Assembly (NCBI RefSeq): GCF_029873635.1
Contig: NC_080421.1
Location: 1,984,001 to 2,048,000 of the forward strand
DNA: 64,000 nucleotides
Source: Malania oleifera
Taxonomy: Eukaryota; Streptophyta; Magnoliopsida; Santalales; Ximeniaceae
Direction of reading: 5' to 3'
The notes below the pieces were generated by a model that saw only the letters and a program-made list of their open reading frames with translations, searched no databases and was not told the origin of the DNA. Made by a program: the position numbers and the translations under genes. Positions 25,001 to 36,544 of the stretch are shown here, piece after piece; positions within the stretch are counted from its first letter, which is position 1; each line of letters starts with the position of its first letter.

Positions 25001-26039
25001 CTACGTCTCCCGGTGTTAGAGCATAGACCTACGTCGATGCGGTATTCCTCTACTAACTGCCTCGGGGTGCTTGGTTGTCTCCTCAGTATAGTCTAGGAGC
25101 AGGAGCATTGCCCAGGTGCGCATGACAATCTCGTGCCATGTGGCCGAGTCGACTGCATCGATAACAGGTTACCTCTTCTACTGGGTGTCTCTTGTAGCAC
25201 CTATGACAGGGAGGGTGCAATGGTCTGCCCTGAACAGCTCAATATCACATCACCTATCTCTGACCTCCACTACCACCATGTCTCCTCCAAGGTCCCTAAC
25301 TAGTACCTGCTTGAAACTCAAGAGGCATGGGCCTCTTCCTCTAACTCTACTCCCCATCATCTCTCTGTAGACTAGTCTCTATCACTGTAGCTTTATCTAC
25401 TATCTCTGAAAAGGTTTGGACCTAGAATGCCACCACCTTTTCATAAATACCCTACCTCAAGCTACTCTCGAATCTCCTCGCATTCTTCTCCCTGTCCGGT
25501 ACCATATATGGAGCAAAACTGGACAACTCTACAAATCTAGTAGTATACTGCTGAACCGTCAGGTACCCCTAGGTCAAATTCAGAAATTCTATCTCTTTAG
25601 CATTTCTGGCAGTGGCAGGAAAATACCGTTAAAAAAATATCTCCCTGAAGTGGCTTCAAGTCAAAACTATAGGCACCGGTCTCTGCTCCTCCAACAATCT
25701 CACGGACCTCCACCAACGTTTAGCCTCCCCTGTCATCTTAAAAGTAGCAAATGATACTTTTTGCTCCTCGGTGCATGGGAGAATTGACAATGGCTCCTCA
25801 ATCTCTTGGACCTAGTTCTTTGCCCGAACGGGTCGGCTCCTCCTCAAAACGATGGGGGAATTCATTCGAGTAAACTACTCGATCATGTAGCCCTGTTCCT
25901 CTAAATTCCTTGCTATCTCTACCATCACTTGCTAGGCGATGCTGCGTAATACCACATCAGAGTCATTGCCGCCCATGCAGGAAGGCCCTGCACCGTCACC
26001 ACCACTACCAGCATTCGTATTGTCATTCCCAGGGTCCAT
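25001..26039 (-). pseudogene. gag: gypsy gag pseudogene
   Basis: Starts at the ATG at 26037-26039 (MDPGNDNTNAGSGG), one base after an acceptor-like TTTTTAG. A stop interrupts after residue 36 (VVLRSIA then a stop, then QVMVEIA). A complete CX2CX4HX4C zinc knuckle (CYRCSRLGHMARDC) lies at 25125-25166. Open frames on the opposite strand here are shadows. Confidence 0.82.
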
Positions 26040-26435
26040 CCTAAAAATAGTACAACATAATCTTAGAATCCTATCATAACTCGACTAGTGCATTTATCTA
26101 ACTAAAACCATAAAATATCTTTATACCACCAATCAATTTAAAATCCTTATCCCCCAATTTAAGGTTCACTATTACCACTTAGAAACAAAAACCGATGATA
26201 GTTTACCATGGTTCTCCTGAAATCGTCATCCCAGGAAAATCACAGAAACCACCACGGAATTTCCTGCCTCCAGGCTACGAGACAAAACCCTAAATTCTAA
26301 TCTTAACCTCCAACAATTATTGATTAAAATCCCAATCAACCCATCCCCTACCCTCTTCAAGATCCATTCCTATACTCTAGTATTGTATTCCACTGAAATA
26401 TACAAAACCTAGCAACCTATGCTCTGATACCAAAC
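26040..26435 (-). other. gypsy 5' leader with tRNA-Met primer-binding site
   Basis: Untranslated stretch between LTR and gag. The primer-binding site TGGTATCAGAGC lies on the minus strand at 26421-26432, three bases inside the LTR edge. An acceptor-like AG at 26041-26042 abuts the gag start. Confidence 0.88.
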
Positions 26436-26937
26436 TGTGACGCCCCGATTTTTATTTTTTTTATATATCTATATAACAATAATAAAATACTCATGATACC
26501 ATACCATCAACATGACCCGACCTGAAGTGGGGATAACATGTGAATTATACATGTCTTACATCAAACCAAGCAATAGAAACATACATATACACACAATCCT
26601 AGATACAATACCAGAGTGCTAACATCATCACAATACCTAAATAACTCTCCATAATCAGATTCTAATACAATACCAGATGTCTTAAAATATCACTATACAC
26701 ATATCAATTCCCCCCAATACTTACTCTGTACGAACAACTATCTAGTCCTGCCTTAGAGCTCTAGGCTTGGTCCCCTTGTGGACCTGAAACGTTTAAATAT
26801 TTATTTAGGGTGACACACCTCTCAGTAAGACGGAATAAATTATTGATAGTGTGTGGCAACAAGAGTTTGGTGTAGTAAAATACATCCAATTAAATAATTA
26901 TTTCAACTGGGGAAAACATGTAAATATGTACCCATAA

Positions 26938-26973
<36 letters not shown>

Positions 26974-28810
26974 GTATACGTTAATATATTTTCAAAGGCT
27001 TTCATTTCTAATAAACATGCTCTAGCTCATGAGTATCCACATGTATGTAACACAACTCGTCTGTAACTCATGACTATTCATCATATCGGTTAGCATAAAT
27101 TCATCGCATCTGTAATGAGGAACCATCCTAAGGATATTAATACATCATCATCATGTAATCACCCCACATGAATGGGTTGTGCGGCTCGAAGGTGGGAGTT
27201 AACTGTGGCTGGCCGATCAGGTTAGAACAAAACTGAACGCGTCAGTAGTATGATTGGCCAACCACAGCTTGGTTCGAACTCTAGGGGCGGTCCACACACT
27301 CCACAGGCCCAATCGACTGTCACTGCCACAATCTATCTAAGAGGTGTGGTTGCACTAAGTCAATCACTAGCAACGGTACCGTGCTTTCTATAAATCACTT
27401 ATCCATTAAGGTTCTCATTTCTACATTTCTATATTCATAATTCATCATATCTTTATATATCTCATCACGTCTGCATATATCTCATTTCATCCTATCAGTA
27501 TACTTGGCCTATGTATATATCACATATCATATTTTCTATATAAAACCTATCTATATATGTCACACATCATTTATGTATAAAACATATTTGTGTTTATCAC
27601 ATATCTCATTTCTGTATAAAACATATCTGTATATATCACATATCTCATTTTTGTATAAAACATATCTGTATATATATCACATATCTCATTTCTGTATAAA
27701 ACATATATATGTATATCACATATCATCATTTTTGTATAAAACATATCTGTATATATTACATATCTCATTTCTGTATAAAACTGTTGGAATTAGTGTATTC
27801 CCAAGAGGGGGGTGAATTGAGTATTACAAAATTTCTCCCAAGGTTCAACTAAATTTCAGCAACAGTATAACCACAACTTAGGGTCTGTCAATATAATCAT
27901 AAACCCAATCAACACACGTACAACATATATTGAATTAGGCATACAACATATATGTGCTGAAAATGAAAGTGCGAAAAATAAATTGCGGAAATATAAAGTA
28001 TACACACGATATGTTATCAGGATTCGACCAATACTACCTACGTCTCTACCTCATGCTCACAAGCAAGAGGATTCCATTAAGGCTCACTTAACGGGTGGAG
28101 CGGCATCTAATACAACCAGGTCAAATTAACACAAAGTTAACCTCAACCTTTACAAATTCTCCTTACGGGGTGGAGAAGGCCCTACTGATCCTTACGAGCT
28201 AGATCAACGCGCCCTCAGACCACGCCTGGAATACAATATACAATTGAAATTTGGTGTACAAATAAAGTTGCTTCTAATACAAGTAGATTATGCACCAATA
28301 AGCACAACCAATAATCAACGCACGTCCAATGAAAGAACTAGAAGCTCAATGCAGATATGTGCAATAACATTTAATCTAATGTCAATGAGCAATCTACTGT
28401 AAGAATGTATTATCAAACTATCTTTGAAACAATATATATAAGTATGTATCAATCACAAGTAGGGTTTCAAAGATTTTTAATATAATGATCAAATATCTCA
28501 AAAATGATTTTCGAAAATATTATGCATAAAAGATATTTAAGTATAAGCTTGTAAAAATATTTTGCTTCACAAATCACAATACAAGCTTAGGAGTCTTGCA
28601 ATACAAATGCTAAGACTCACAAGCTACCAATTTTTTCCCACACAATGGATTTATTGATTAGATCGGGGGAAAAAACTTTGAGATAAACTCTCAATCGAAA
28701 AATAATCACACAATCACAACAATGAGAGTTATAGCAATTGTGAGCTATGTAGGATGACGTAGGATACTCTCACTCAAGATTATTTTTCAAATGAATTATC
28801 AATGGAAGAG

Positions 28811-30640
28811 TGTGACGACCTGCTTAATTTCCACACATTTTTTTTTTCATATTACAAAATCACAAAACTCAACTCTGTAGATCATAATCCACCTGAACCT
28901 GTGGGTACCAGGGATACATCAGAACACATAGTAGAAGTCTAAGCAGTATAAAACATATAATCATATACATCTCATTATACCATTCATCACAATACCAGAG
29001 TTACTACAATCACTGTATATATATATATATACAACACTCAACCCAAAAATATGTCTTAGGGTCATTTCCACAAAATACATTCGACCCTATCAAAAAACTT
29101 ACCCTTCTGGAAGGGCAAATCTACCGTACTAGATCAGCGGGGCTTTACCCGCTCTCCTATCAGGGGCTCATGAAATATTTATGAAATTTGGGGTGAGACA
29201 CCTCTTAGTAAGGGAAATAAACTAATACTAGTGTGTGGCAACATGAGTATTCCGTGTTATACATATACCATACAAAACATATTCAGTAAACTATTATGTC
29301 AGCTATGAGAAAACATATATATATATCATCAAAACATGACATAACATACTGCATTTTCATAAACATATTTCATCTCATATAATAATAATATAAAAACATT
29401 CCTGGTAGGTTAGCTAGTTGTTGTCATGTATTAGCCCCACATGATTGGGTTGTGTGGCCCGAAGGCGGGACCTGACAATAGTTGGCCGACCACTGCCAAG
29501 TCAAAAGTACAGTCTGTAAGTTTGATGGGTCTGCTAGTCCTGGTTCGTATACCAGGGGTGCTCACACACTTCTTATAAACTACATCGACCATCCAATCTC
29601 ACATCACTCCGTATAGCGGTGTTAGCACAAATATCATGATCACGAAGACCATGGACACATAGCAACGGTATCGTGCAAGTGCTAGCCTAGACCAAACCAA
29701 CCAGGTTCTGATATCATATAACATATATTGAAACTGTGATACATGAATATTTCATATCATTAATTATCAAATCAATCATATCATTTTGCATATATATGTA
29801 TATCATGAAAATTATCAGCCCGTATGTCGGTATTACACATTTTACCATAACTCGGCCCATACGCCGGCAAATCATATCATAGCACAGCCCGTACGATGGC
29901 AAATCACATCCATAGCACGGCCTGTATGCCGAAAAATCATATCATAGAACAGCCCATACGTTGGCAAATCACATCCATAGCACGGTTCGTACGCCGAAAA
30001 AGTATATCCATAGCACAACTCGTACGTTGGCAAATCACATCCATAGCATGGCCCGTATGCCAACAAAACGTATAAAAATCTCAGCCCGTACGCCGATTTT
30101 CCATTATAAAAATCCGTATCATTAACACATTCCCAGAAAACAGTATTTCATAACATTTTCTACTCATGTCACACTAAACAGGTTTTTCGCATATTCAACA
30201 TACCATCATTTTCAATAGTATTTTACCAAATATATAAATCATATATAAATATATTTATTTTCTAAAATCGAATGCTATAACAATATACATATTTTCATAA
30301 AATATTAACTTAGTTTATCCCCTTACCTGATTCTTGAAAAGCCCCTAAGAAAATCTGTCCCGCACCCGTAGGGTTCCCTACTCAACTCCCTGAAAACAAC
30401 ATTCCCCAGAACTAAAGTTTAGTATTTCTATACGTATAACACTTCCTACAACTGTCAATTAACCAAATACTGAGTAGAAAGCCTTACCCTAAATTTGGGA
30501 TGGTTTCCACCTCAGCCCCACCGATGATCCGCTTCGATAGACTTGCAGAGAATTTTCCTAGGAACGTCATGGTGGCTTCAGATCGTCAATCCGATGAAGA
30601 TCCGGACTGAAATCGAAGAGAGAAGGGGGAAGGGCCGTAG

Positions 30641-30709
<69 letters not shown>

Positions 30710-31068
30710 TTCTGTGCTTAATTTCCATAAAAAATTCGAGTTTTCACTATTTACAGGGCTGGATACGTCGACGAGTCCTTTAATAATTTCATCGACAAAA
30801 ACCACTCCTCGTCGAAGAAATTCAGATTGCCCAAAACCTCTCTTGGTATTTCCTCATCGACAAATCTTGGCTTCGTCGATGAGGTTTTCTTATACCCTCA
30901 TCGACGAATCCCCTGTGTTTGTCGACGAGGTCCTGAAAATTTCTTTTGGTTTATTCCTTCCAAAATGTCATGTTGTCAACGAACGAAGTCGACTGCCTCC
31001 TTCTATTTTCGGTTTCCATTTCCCTTCCTTTTTATTATTTAAATATCATTATTTTTCGAGTCGTTACA
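28811..31068 (-). mobile_element. solo LTR, family 2, nested in the TGTTGG solo LTR
   Basis: 2258 bp. The minus-strand reading starts TGTAACGACTCG and ends AGGTCGTCACA. It is flanked by the perfect duplication AAGAG at 28806-28810 and 31069-31073. Element-strand order: TCGTCGACGA-type motifs (30996-30766), CT tract (30707-30644), donor GT at 30486-30487, acceptor AG at 30390-30391, 62-nt mini-exon-like interval, donor GT at 30326-30327, tandem array (30100-29816), two hairpins. The last acceptor-like site is mutated (TTTCATGAG). Confidence 0.94.
29816..30100 (-). repeat. about 32-bp tandem repeat in a family 2 LTR
   Basis: Eight to nine copies, on this strand like 'acgccggcaaatcacatcc' plus 'atagcacggcccgt'. 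It is the reverse-complement counterpart of 8060-8235. Confidence 0.85.
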
Positions 31069-32219
31069 AAGAGTATATGGGTTGTGTATGAAGAAAGGGC
31101 TAAAAAATTTAGAGAAAAATTTTATTAATCAAACTCCCTAATCTTAGCTTAATCTTTGCAAATGAACTCATATATATATATACACACTAAAAAAATAACC
31201 GTTGGGGGACATGGATGGAATTTTAGAAAAGATTAAGTATGGTTAATAAAGAATAACCTTGTTTTAACCTTGGTAAAATTCAAGCAACCCGGGAGGTTCG
31301 GTCAACCATTTTTAGGGTTTGGTCAACCATTTTTAGACTTGAGGCGATTTTAGAACCTCCGAGGTTTAGTCGACCAGACTAAGTTCGGCTGACCAAATTT
31401 GGATGTTTGGTCGACTAGGCCATTTTTCAACTTCAAGTTCGGTTGACCAGGGCATTGGGATTTCCCCACGTGCCAATTCGGTTGACCAGAGCATTGATGT
31501 TCATTTTAAGGACGGTCGACCAAATGGCCAAACGTTTGACCTTGGGGATGTTCGGTCGACTGAAGGTCTTAGTATGTTTTGGCTCGATCGACCAAATGGT
31601 CATCTATTGACCTGGGAAGGTTCAATTGACCAAAGTTGTTTTGTAAGTTAAACATACTAACTTTGTGCATTCAAGTCCTAATTTCATTTGAAGTCACCCC
31701 TATTCACATGATTATCACTTCTAAGATATATGGGGCTTTTTTATGTAACATACTGGGACCTATGGTTAGTCTAAGGTCTTTGAGCTTTTTAATTTGTTCC
31801 AAAAATCTGGCGTTGATCAACTAAAATCCCTAAGGCAAACCTATGGTCTTAAGCTTATAGTCCCTACTAGGCATGTCATGCATTATTTATTACAGACCGA
31901 TAGATTATTATTATAGACATGAATTAAAATAAATATATATAAAAATACAACTTAAAAAAAGCAAAGGCTTCATGCTCTGTTCCTTGGAAATTCCATGGAT
32001 TTCACCAAAAGAATGGCTCGTTTAAGTGTTTCTCAACATCCATTTCTCATATGTCATCCATGCTTAGAAAAGTAAACATGTTCAAATACTCAAATCATAC
32101 ATATGAGATACTGTGGTTTGTCATAATCAAGACAGGAGACGAACTAAAAAGTCAATAAAAACATATTTGTGTATATCATATATTTTGTATAAAACATATC
32201 TGTGTATATATATCACATG

Positions 32220-34166
32220 TGTGACAACCCAAATAAAAATGGTATTTAAAATAATAAAGAAGAAGAGAAATTATCAAGGGACTTGTCGATGAACACAAGG
32301 GATTCGTTGACGAGGACATAAGGGGGCCTTGTCGACGAAGCCAAATTTCATCAACGAGGAAATAGCGAGAGAGGTTTTTAAGCTGACTGAATTTCGTCAA
32401 CGAGGAGTGGATTTCGTCAACGAAATTACTGAAGGACTCGTCGACGATATGATGTGGCTTGTCAATGAATCCAGTCTTACAAATACTAAAAAAAATCAGA
32501 TTTTAACTTCACAATTAAGCAAACACTCCTTCCCTCTCTCTCCATTTGGCTCCCTATCCTTCTTTCTTCGATTTTGGGCCGGATTTATGCCGGTTCGACA
32601 ATTTGAAGCCACCACGAAGCTCTTGGGGAAGTTCTCTCCAAATCTGCCGGAGCGGATCATTGGTGAAAGCAAGTTGGAATTCATCCTTGAGTTGAGGTAA
32701 GGCTTTTTAAGCCAAATTTGGTCTTACAGTAGTTATAGGAAATGATATACACGTGAAAATACTGAAGTTTAATACTGAGAGTTTTCATTTTCAGGGTATT
32801 GATCAGGAAATTCTGCAGGTGTTAGACTAGGATATTTAAGGGGCTTTCTTAGTAGCTAGGTAAGGGAATAAACTAAAGCAGTTATTTTTCCACACGTATT
32901 ATTATTATTATCAGCAAAGTAATTTTCAGGGAATATGTATTATATTTGAATATTATTGAGAAAATATATGTTATTAGGAAAATACTGCTATTATATGGGA
33001 ATGTGATTTTAGAATGAAACATACATATTTACTCAGCTTTGTGTGGCATGAATATTATTTTTCATGAAATGTATTATGTTACGACAATTTTATGAATAAG
33101 ATGTTTCAGGAATTACATAATAATGCAGTATATGATGATTTTGAAATACATGATAATTGATTTATATTCAGAATGTTATATATGAATGTTCGGCACGAGG
33201 CCGTAATTATGAAATGTTTGGCACGAGGTCGTAATTATGAAATGTTCGGTGCGAGGTCGTAATTATGAAATTATGAAAGATGCTATATTATTATGTATTA
33301 TATGTTATAAGAACCCGGATGTTAGTTTAGTTCAATTTTAGGAGCTCGGTACCGTAGCTTATAGATCAGACATCTATTATCAGATTAGTGCTAACTACCC
33401 CATGAGGGGGTAGGAGATGGATAGTCAATGTGACTTTTAGTAGAGTTTGGACGTCCACCAGGCAGTCCGGACCAGGGTGTGGCGGGCCCATCGTACTTAC
33501 AGACATTTTTGACTTAACAGTGGTCGTCCAGCCATTGTCAGGTCCCTCCTTCGGGCTGCATAACCCATCATAGAGGGTAATACATGACATTAGCTAGCTA
33601 TTCATCCTAGGTATGTTTTCAATATTATCAGATATAACAGACGATTTATGAATGATATGAGTTACTAGAAAATATGAAAGTATATGATGATTCAGTATGT
33701 TATGATGAATATTTACAGATATATGAAATGTATTGTATATGTATAACTGCATTAAATGTTCATGTTGCCACACAATTGTATTTAGTTTATTTTCCCTTAC
33801 TGAGAAGTGTCTTACCCCGGAACATTAAATGATTTTTAGGAAACCCAGAGGGACCGGCAAGTCAAGGCTGCCGTTGATTGGGTTGAGCTTCCCTACTAGA
33901 AGGGTAAGCGTTGAATTAGGATAAGGAGATTTTTGTTGTAAGATCCTAGGTCTATTTTTGATGTTTTGGAGATTGTATTTAAACACAGTATTATGGGAAT
34001 GTAGTAAACTCTGGTATTATGTTTTATGGATGGATGATTGAGATTTTATTTTTACTGCTGTTTAGGTTTCCGCTGTTTATGTCAGGCTATCCCCGCTACC
34101 CACGAGTTCGGGTTGACTTTCTATTTATTATGCTACATTTTATATTAAGAATTTGAGGTTGTTGCA
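32220..34166 (+). mobile_element. solo LTR, family 2, inserted in the right gypsy LTR
   Basis: 1947 bp from TGTGACAACCC to GGTTGTTGCA, with inverted ends TGTGACAACC/GGTTGTTGCA. Target duplication is ACATG/ACATA (32215-32219, 34167-34171), one mismatch. The uninterrupted target can be read in the other LTR copy near 20523-20530. Element order is conserved: TCGTCGACGA-type motifs (32283-32470), short CT tract (about 32532), donor at 32697, acceptor at 32793-32794, 65-nt interval, donor at 32860, hairpin at 33801-33814, acceptor at 33838-33839. A 27-bp repeat (ATGTTCGGCACGAGG type) occurs three times at 33185-33265. Confidence 0.92.
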
Positions 34167-34661
34167 ACATACCTCATTTCTCATGCCACACAACTGTTGA
34201 ATGATAATTCATAATTTAATAATCTTAGGGAAAATATCCATATCATAATATTATAAAATCATATAAAATATTTTAATTTTAACGTACTTTAATTCAACCA
34301 GTTAATTCCCAAAAATATCTATCATAATTTATTCCCCTTACCTACTTATTGAAAAAGTGCCCGCAAACATCCTAAACCGATGTTTGCGGCGATTGAAGCT
34401 CAAAACCCTAAAATCATATTTTCATTTTGATCAACTAAATCTTGAAATAATTACCATCCTAACATTCCTAGGCTTACACACTCCCATTAACCGGTTAAAA
34501 TCTAAAACAATTAATACAATCCATTTTTTTTTTACCTGAACTTTAGAGTGGTGCCCATGAACCCCAAAACACAAAATTGCTCTGATTAAATTGCAGAGAA
34601 TCACAGTTAGGCCTTAAAAATGGCGTCCGATCATCAATTTGGGGGAGTTTTAAGTAAGAAA

Positions 34662-34671
<10 letters not shown>

Positions 34672-34722
<51 letters not shown>
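34672..34722. repeat. GA/CT microsatellite within the right gypsy LTR
   Basis: A long (AG)n run followed by a GT run (34722-34740). On the element strand this is the CT tract at about 326-376 bp from the LTR start. The other LTR copy has only about 19 bp at the corresponding place. Confidence 0.95.
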
Positions 34723-34723
<1 letters not shown>

Positions 34724-35048
34724 TGTGTGTGTGTGTGTGTTGGCCGCAACCTAGAGAGAGAGTAAAGGGGGTTTTAATTTTTTTCAAAAAAAATGAGCTA
34801 AGACCTATATAGAGGTCACTATCCCTAAGTAAAACCATCGATGGTTTTTCTTGGGGTCTATGAAACAGTTGACTGTTTGGTCTTTAACCAAACCGTTTCT
34901 CACCATTTTACCTTTACGTAGTTGTGGTAACACAAAACTGTCAATGGTTTTTCTGCGCTCTCACCAAACCATGTCAGTTTGGTTTACACCAAACCAATTC
35001 CCTTCTTTTCTTTGCTTTTCTTATTATTATTATTTTTGGGTCTCTACA

Positions 35049-35424
35049 GGACATGACAATTAAAAAATAGTCAAAATATCTTGTAATTGGCATTATTATT
35101 GTTTTTAAAAATTTATGCATATTTTATTTCAATTACATTTAAATTTATATAATCATTTTATTTTAATTTTAACTTTACAGTGTATAAAATGAATGATTTA
35201 ATCCAAAAAAAAAAACCTATTTTTGGATATTAAATTTTTTACAACAAGTTGTCAAATTAACTAAAAACCATAAAATCTTATTTCTAATTTTTTGGTAAAC
35301 AACAGAAAACTGATAATAGAAACAAAAACTTAAAACATAAACAAACAAGTTTTTATAATATGTTTTTCCACTACATAAAAATAAAAACAGAAAACTAGAA
35401 ACAACAACGATACCAAATAGACCC
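35049..35424 (-). mobile_element. Tourist-like MITE, truncated by the gypsy insertion
   Basis: On the minus strand it starts GGGTCTATTTGGTATCGTTG at 35424, next to TTA (35425-35427), and matches the first half of the MITE at 56063-56736. The match stops exactly at the gypsy LTR end (35048), in the family word GACATGACAATT. So the gypsy element inserted into this MITE; the other half is not in the window. Confidence 0.8.
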
Positions 35425-35706
35425 TTAATTAACAAGTCAAGTTCAAGTTTTGCAATACAATCTTAAAACCTAATTTACTTCTTATTATTTTATTACTTTT
35501 ATAATATATTTTAAGTGACATATATATTTATAAATATACATTTTTTTTTTTGTTGTAAAAGAGGGCGGCACCTCTTTTCTTAATTGTATTAATAACCCTC
35601 ACTTATGGCGGAAGAATAACGTGGAAACAAAAGGACACTTGTGGCTTACATAATAACCAAATAAAAAAAACCCCATATATCAAACCAAACAAAAGAAGAA
35701 AACAAA

Positions 35707-35842
35707 TGTTAGTATAATCTTCCTAAGATACCCTTGTACCCTTGTATACTTCCTAAGTTACCCTTGTATACCCTGCCTCCTTTAGCTATAAAGCCTTGTA
35801 AAGTGTTAATGAGAAATAAGATAGAGAGTTTCTCTTTTTACC
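35707..35842 (+). repeat. copia 5' LTR
   Basis: 136 bp from TGTTAGTATAATC to CTTTTTACC; the usual CA end has decayed. It contains AGCTATAAAGCC, a plausible TATA region, and is followed at once by the primer-binding site. Confidence 0.93.
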
Positions 35843-35854
35843 TGGAATCAGAGC
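35843..35854 (+). other. copia primer-binding site
   Basis: TGGAATCAGAGC, one mismatch from TGGTATCAGAGC, the complement of the initiator tRNA-Met 3' end. It directly follows the 5' LTR. Confidence 0.88.
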
Positions 35855-36544
35855 TTAGGGTTCTTTAATTTTTTTTTTCTCCGCCACCATCCGCTCCAGC
35901 TCTCCTTCTGGTTTCCGGCAACCACAGCAGTTCCCCTCATCAATCCTCTGGCTCCCTCTCGGTGTTCCCTTAGCTTCTCAGTGTTGTCATTATCATCGGC
36001 GCTCTCTCATGCACGTCATGGTCTCTTGGTTCGTCGCCCTCTCTATTCGTCCCCATCTCGGTCTCTCTGCACTTGTCGTGGTCGTGGTTTGTTCGTGGTC
36101 GTGGTCTGTTCGTGGTCTCTTGGTTCTCCACTCGCCTCTGTTTCTCCTTCTCCGACGTTGTCTCAGTTCTCCGCGTCTCGCAGACTCTACTGCTGCCACT
36201 CTCCTTCTTGATTCTCTGGTGACGTTCTTGATTCTCTGGTGATCTTGCTTCTCTCGTCTATCAGTGTTGTCTTGTTGGCTTCGTCTCTCTGGCAGCAACA
36301 ACATCGATTCCACTGCTGCACCTTCTGGTGGTCCCTCCACACGGCCGACTGTGATCCACAGCAATCCTAACGACACCAGAGAAGCGCTCTTCTCTCTTTA
36401 CTGTGATTCCACTTTCCAAAATATTTTTACTTCCTACTCTCCAATAAAACCACACCACAAAAAAAAAAAAAAAAAAAAAGATACTATAATTCCTACTCTC
36501 TTTACTGTGATTCAAATTTTCCAATATTGTCCTTGCATTTTTTT
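35855..36544 (+). other. copia 5' leader, about 690 bp
   Basis: C/T-rich untranslated leader between primer site and gag. Long open frames on both strands reflect composition. A homopolymer A run lies at about 36459-36479. Confidence 0.6.

Larger units (their letters stand above)
27782..32157. mobile_element. solo LTR of a TGTTGGAATT family, interrupted by a nested solo LTR
   Basis: Flanked by the perfect duplication AAAAC at 27777-27781 and 32158-32162. The left end is TGTTGGAATTAG and the right end GTCAATA, probably a mutated TCAACA. Without the nested insertion it is about 2.1 kb, with no coding or internal region. The AAGAGGGGGGTGAATTG block near its left end resembles ends I associate with large Ty1/copia (SIRE-like) LTRs; this is recall, not proof. 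31290-31640 holds many GGTCGACCAA-type palindromes. Orientation is not decided. Confidence 0.8.
18601..35048 (-). mobile_element. Ty3/gypsy chromovirus (Tekay-type) in tandem LTR form, with nested insertions
   Basis: Read on the minus strand: LTR (35048-26436, interrupted), primer site, gag, protease, RT, RNase H, integrase with chromodomain-like tail, polypurine tract, LTR (21345-19157), then a second primer site and the first part of a second gag (19156-18601). LTR, internal, LTR, internal is the form left by recombination between two copies or by an adjacent related insertion. The left end is truncated near 18601, so no target duplication is available. The right LTR end abuts a MITE interior at 35049. 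All coding parts carry stops or frameshifts. Confidence 0.88.
26436..35048 (-). repeat. gypsy LTR, family 3 (right LTR), split by solo LTR insertions
   Basis: On the minus strand it starts TGTAGAGACC at 35048 and ends GGGCGTCACA at 26436. LTR sequence is in three blocks: 26436-27781, 32158-32219 and 34167-35048, which together match 19157-21345. The GA run at 34672-34722 (CT on the element strand) is far longer than in the left copy. Mini-exon-like interval 34342-34407 is 66 nt, as in the other copy. Confidence 0.9.

Noticed and set aside
25116-25754. Plus-strand frames opposite the gypsy gag
   Set aside because: Shadows of the minus-strand gag, which has the zinc knuckle and correct position in the element.
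30543-31091. 182-codon plus-strand open frame
   Set aside because: It crosses a GA microsatellite (Arg-Glu repeat) in the antisense strand of an LTR; no protein family.
35981-36376. Several long frames on both strands in the copia leader
   Set aside because: C/T-rich composition lowers stop frequency; the element's gag starts later at 36545 with a recognisable N terminus.
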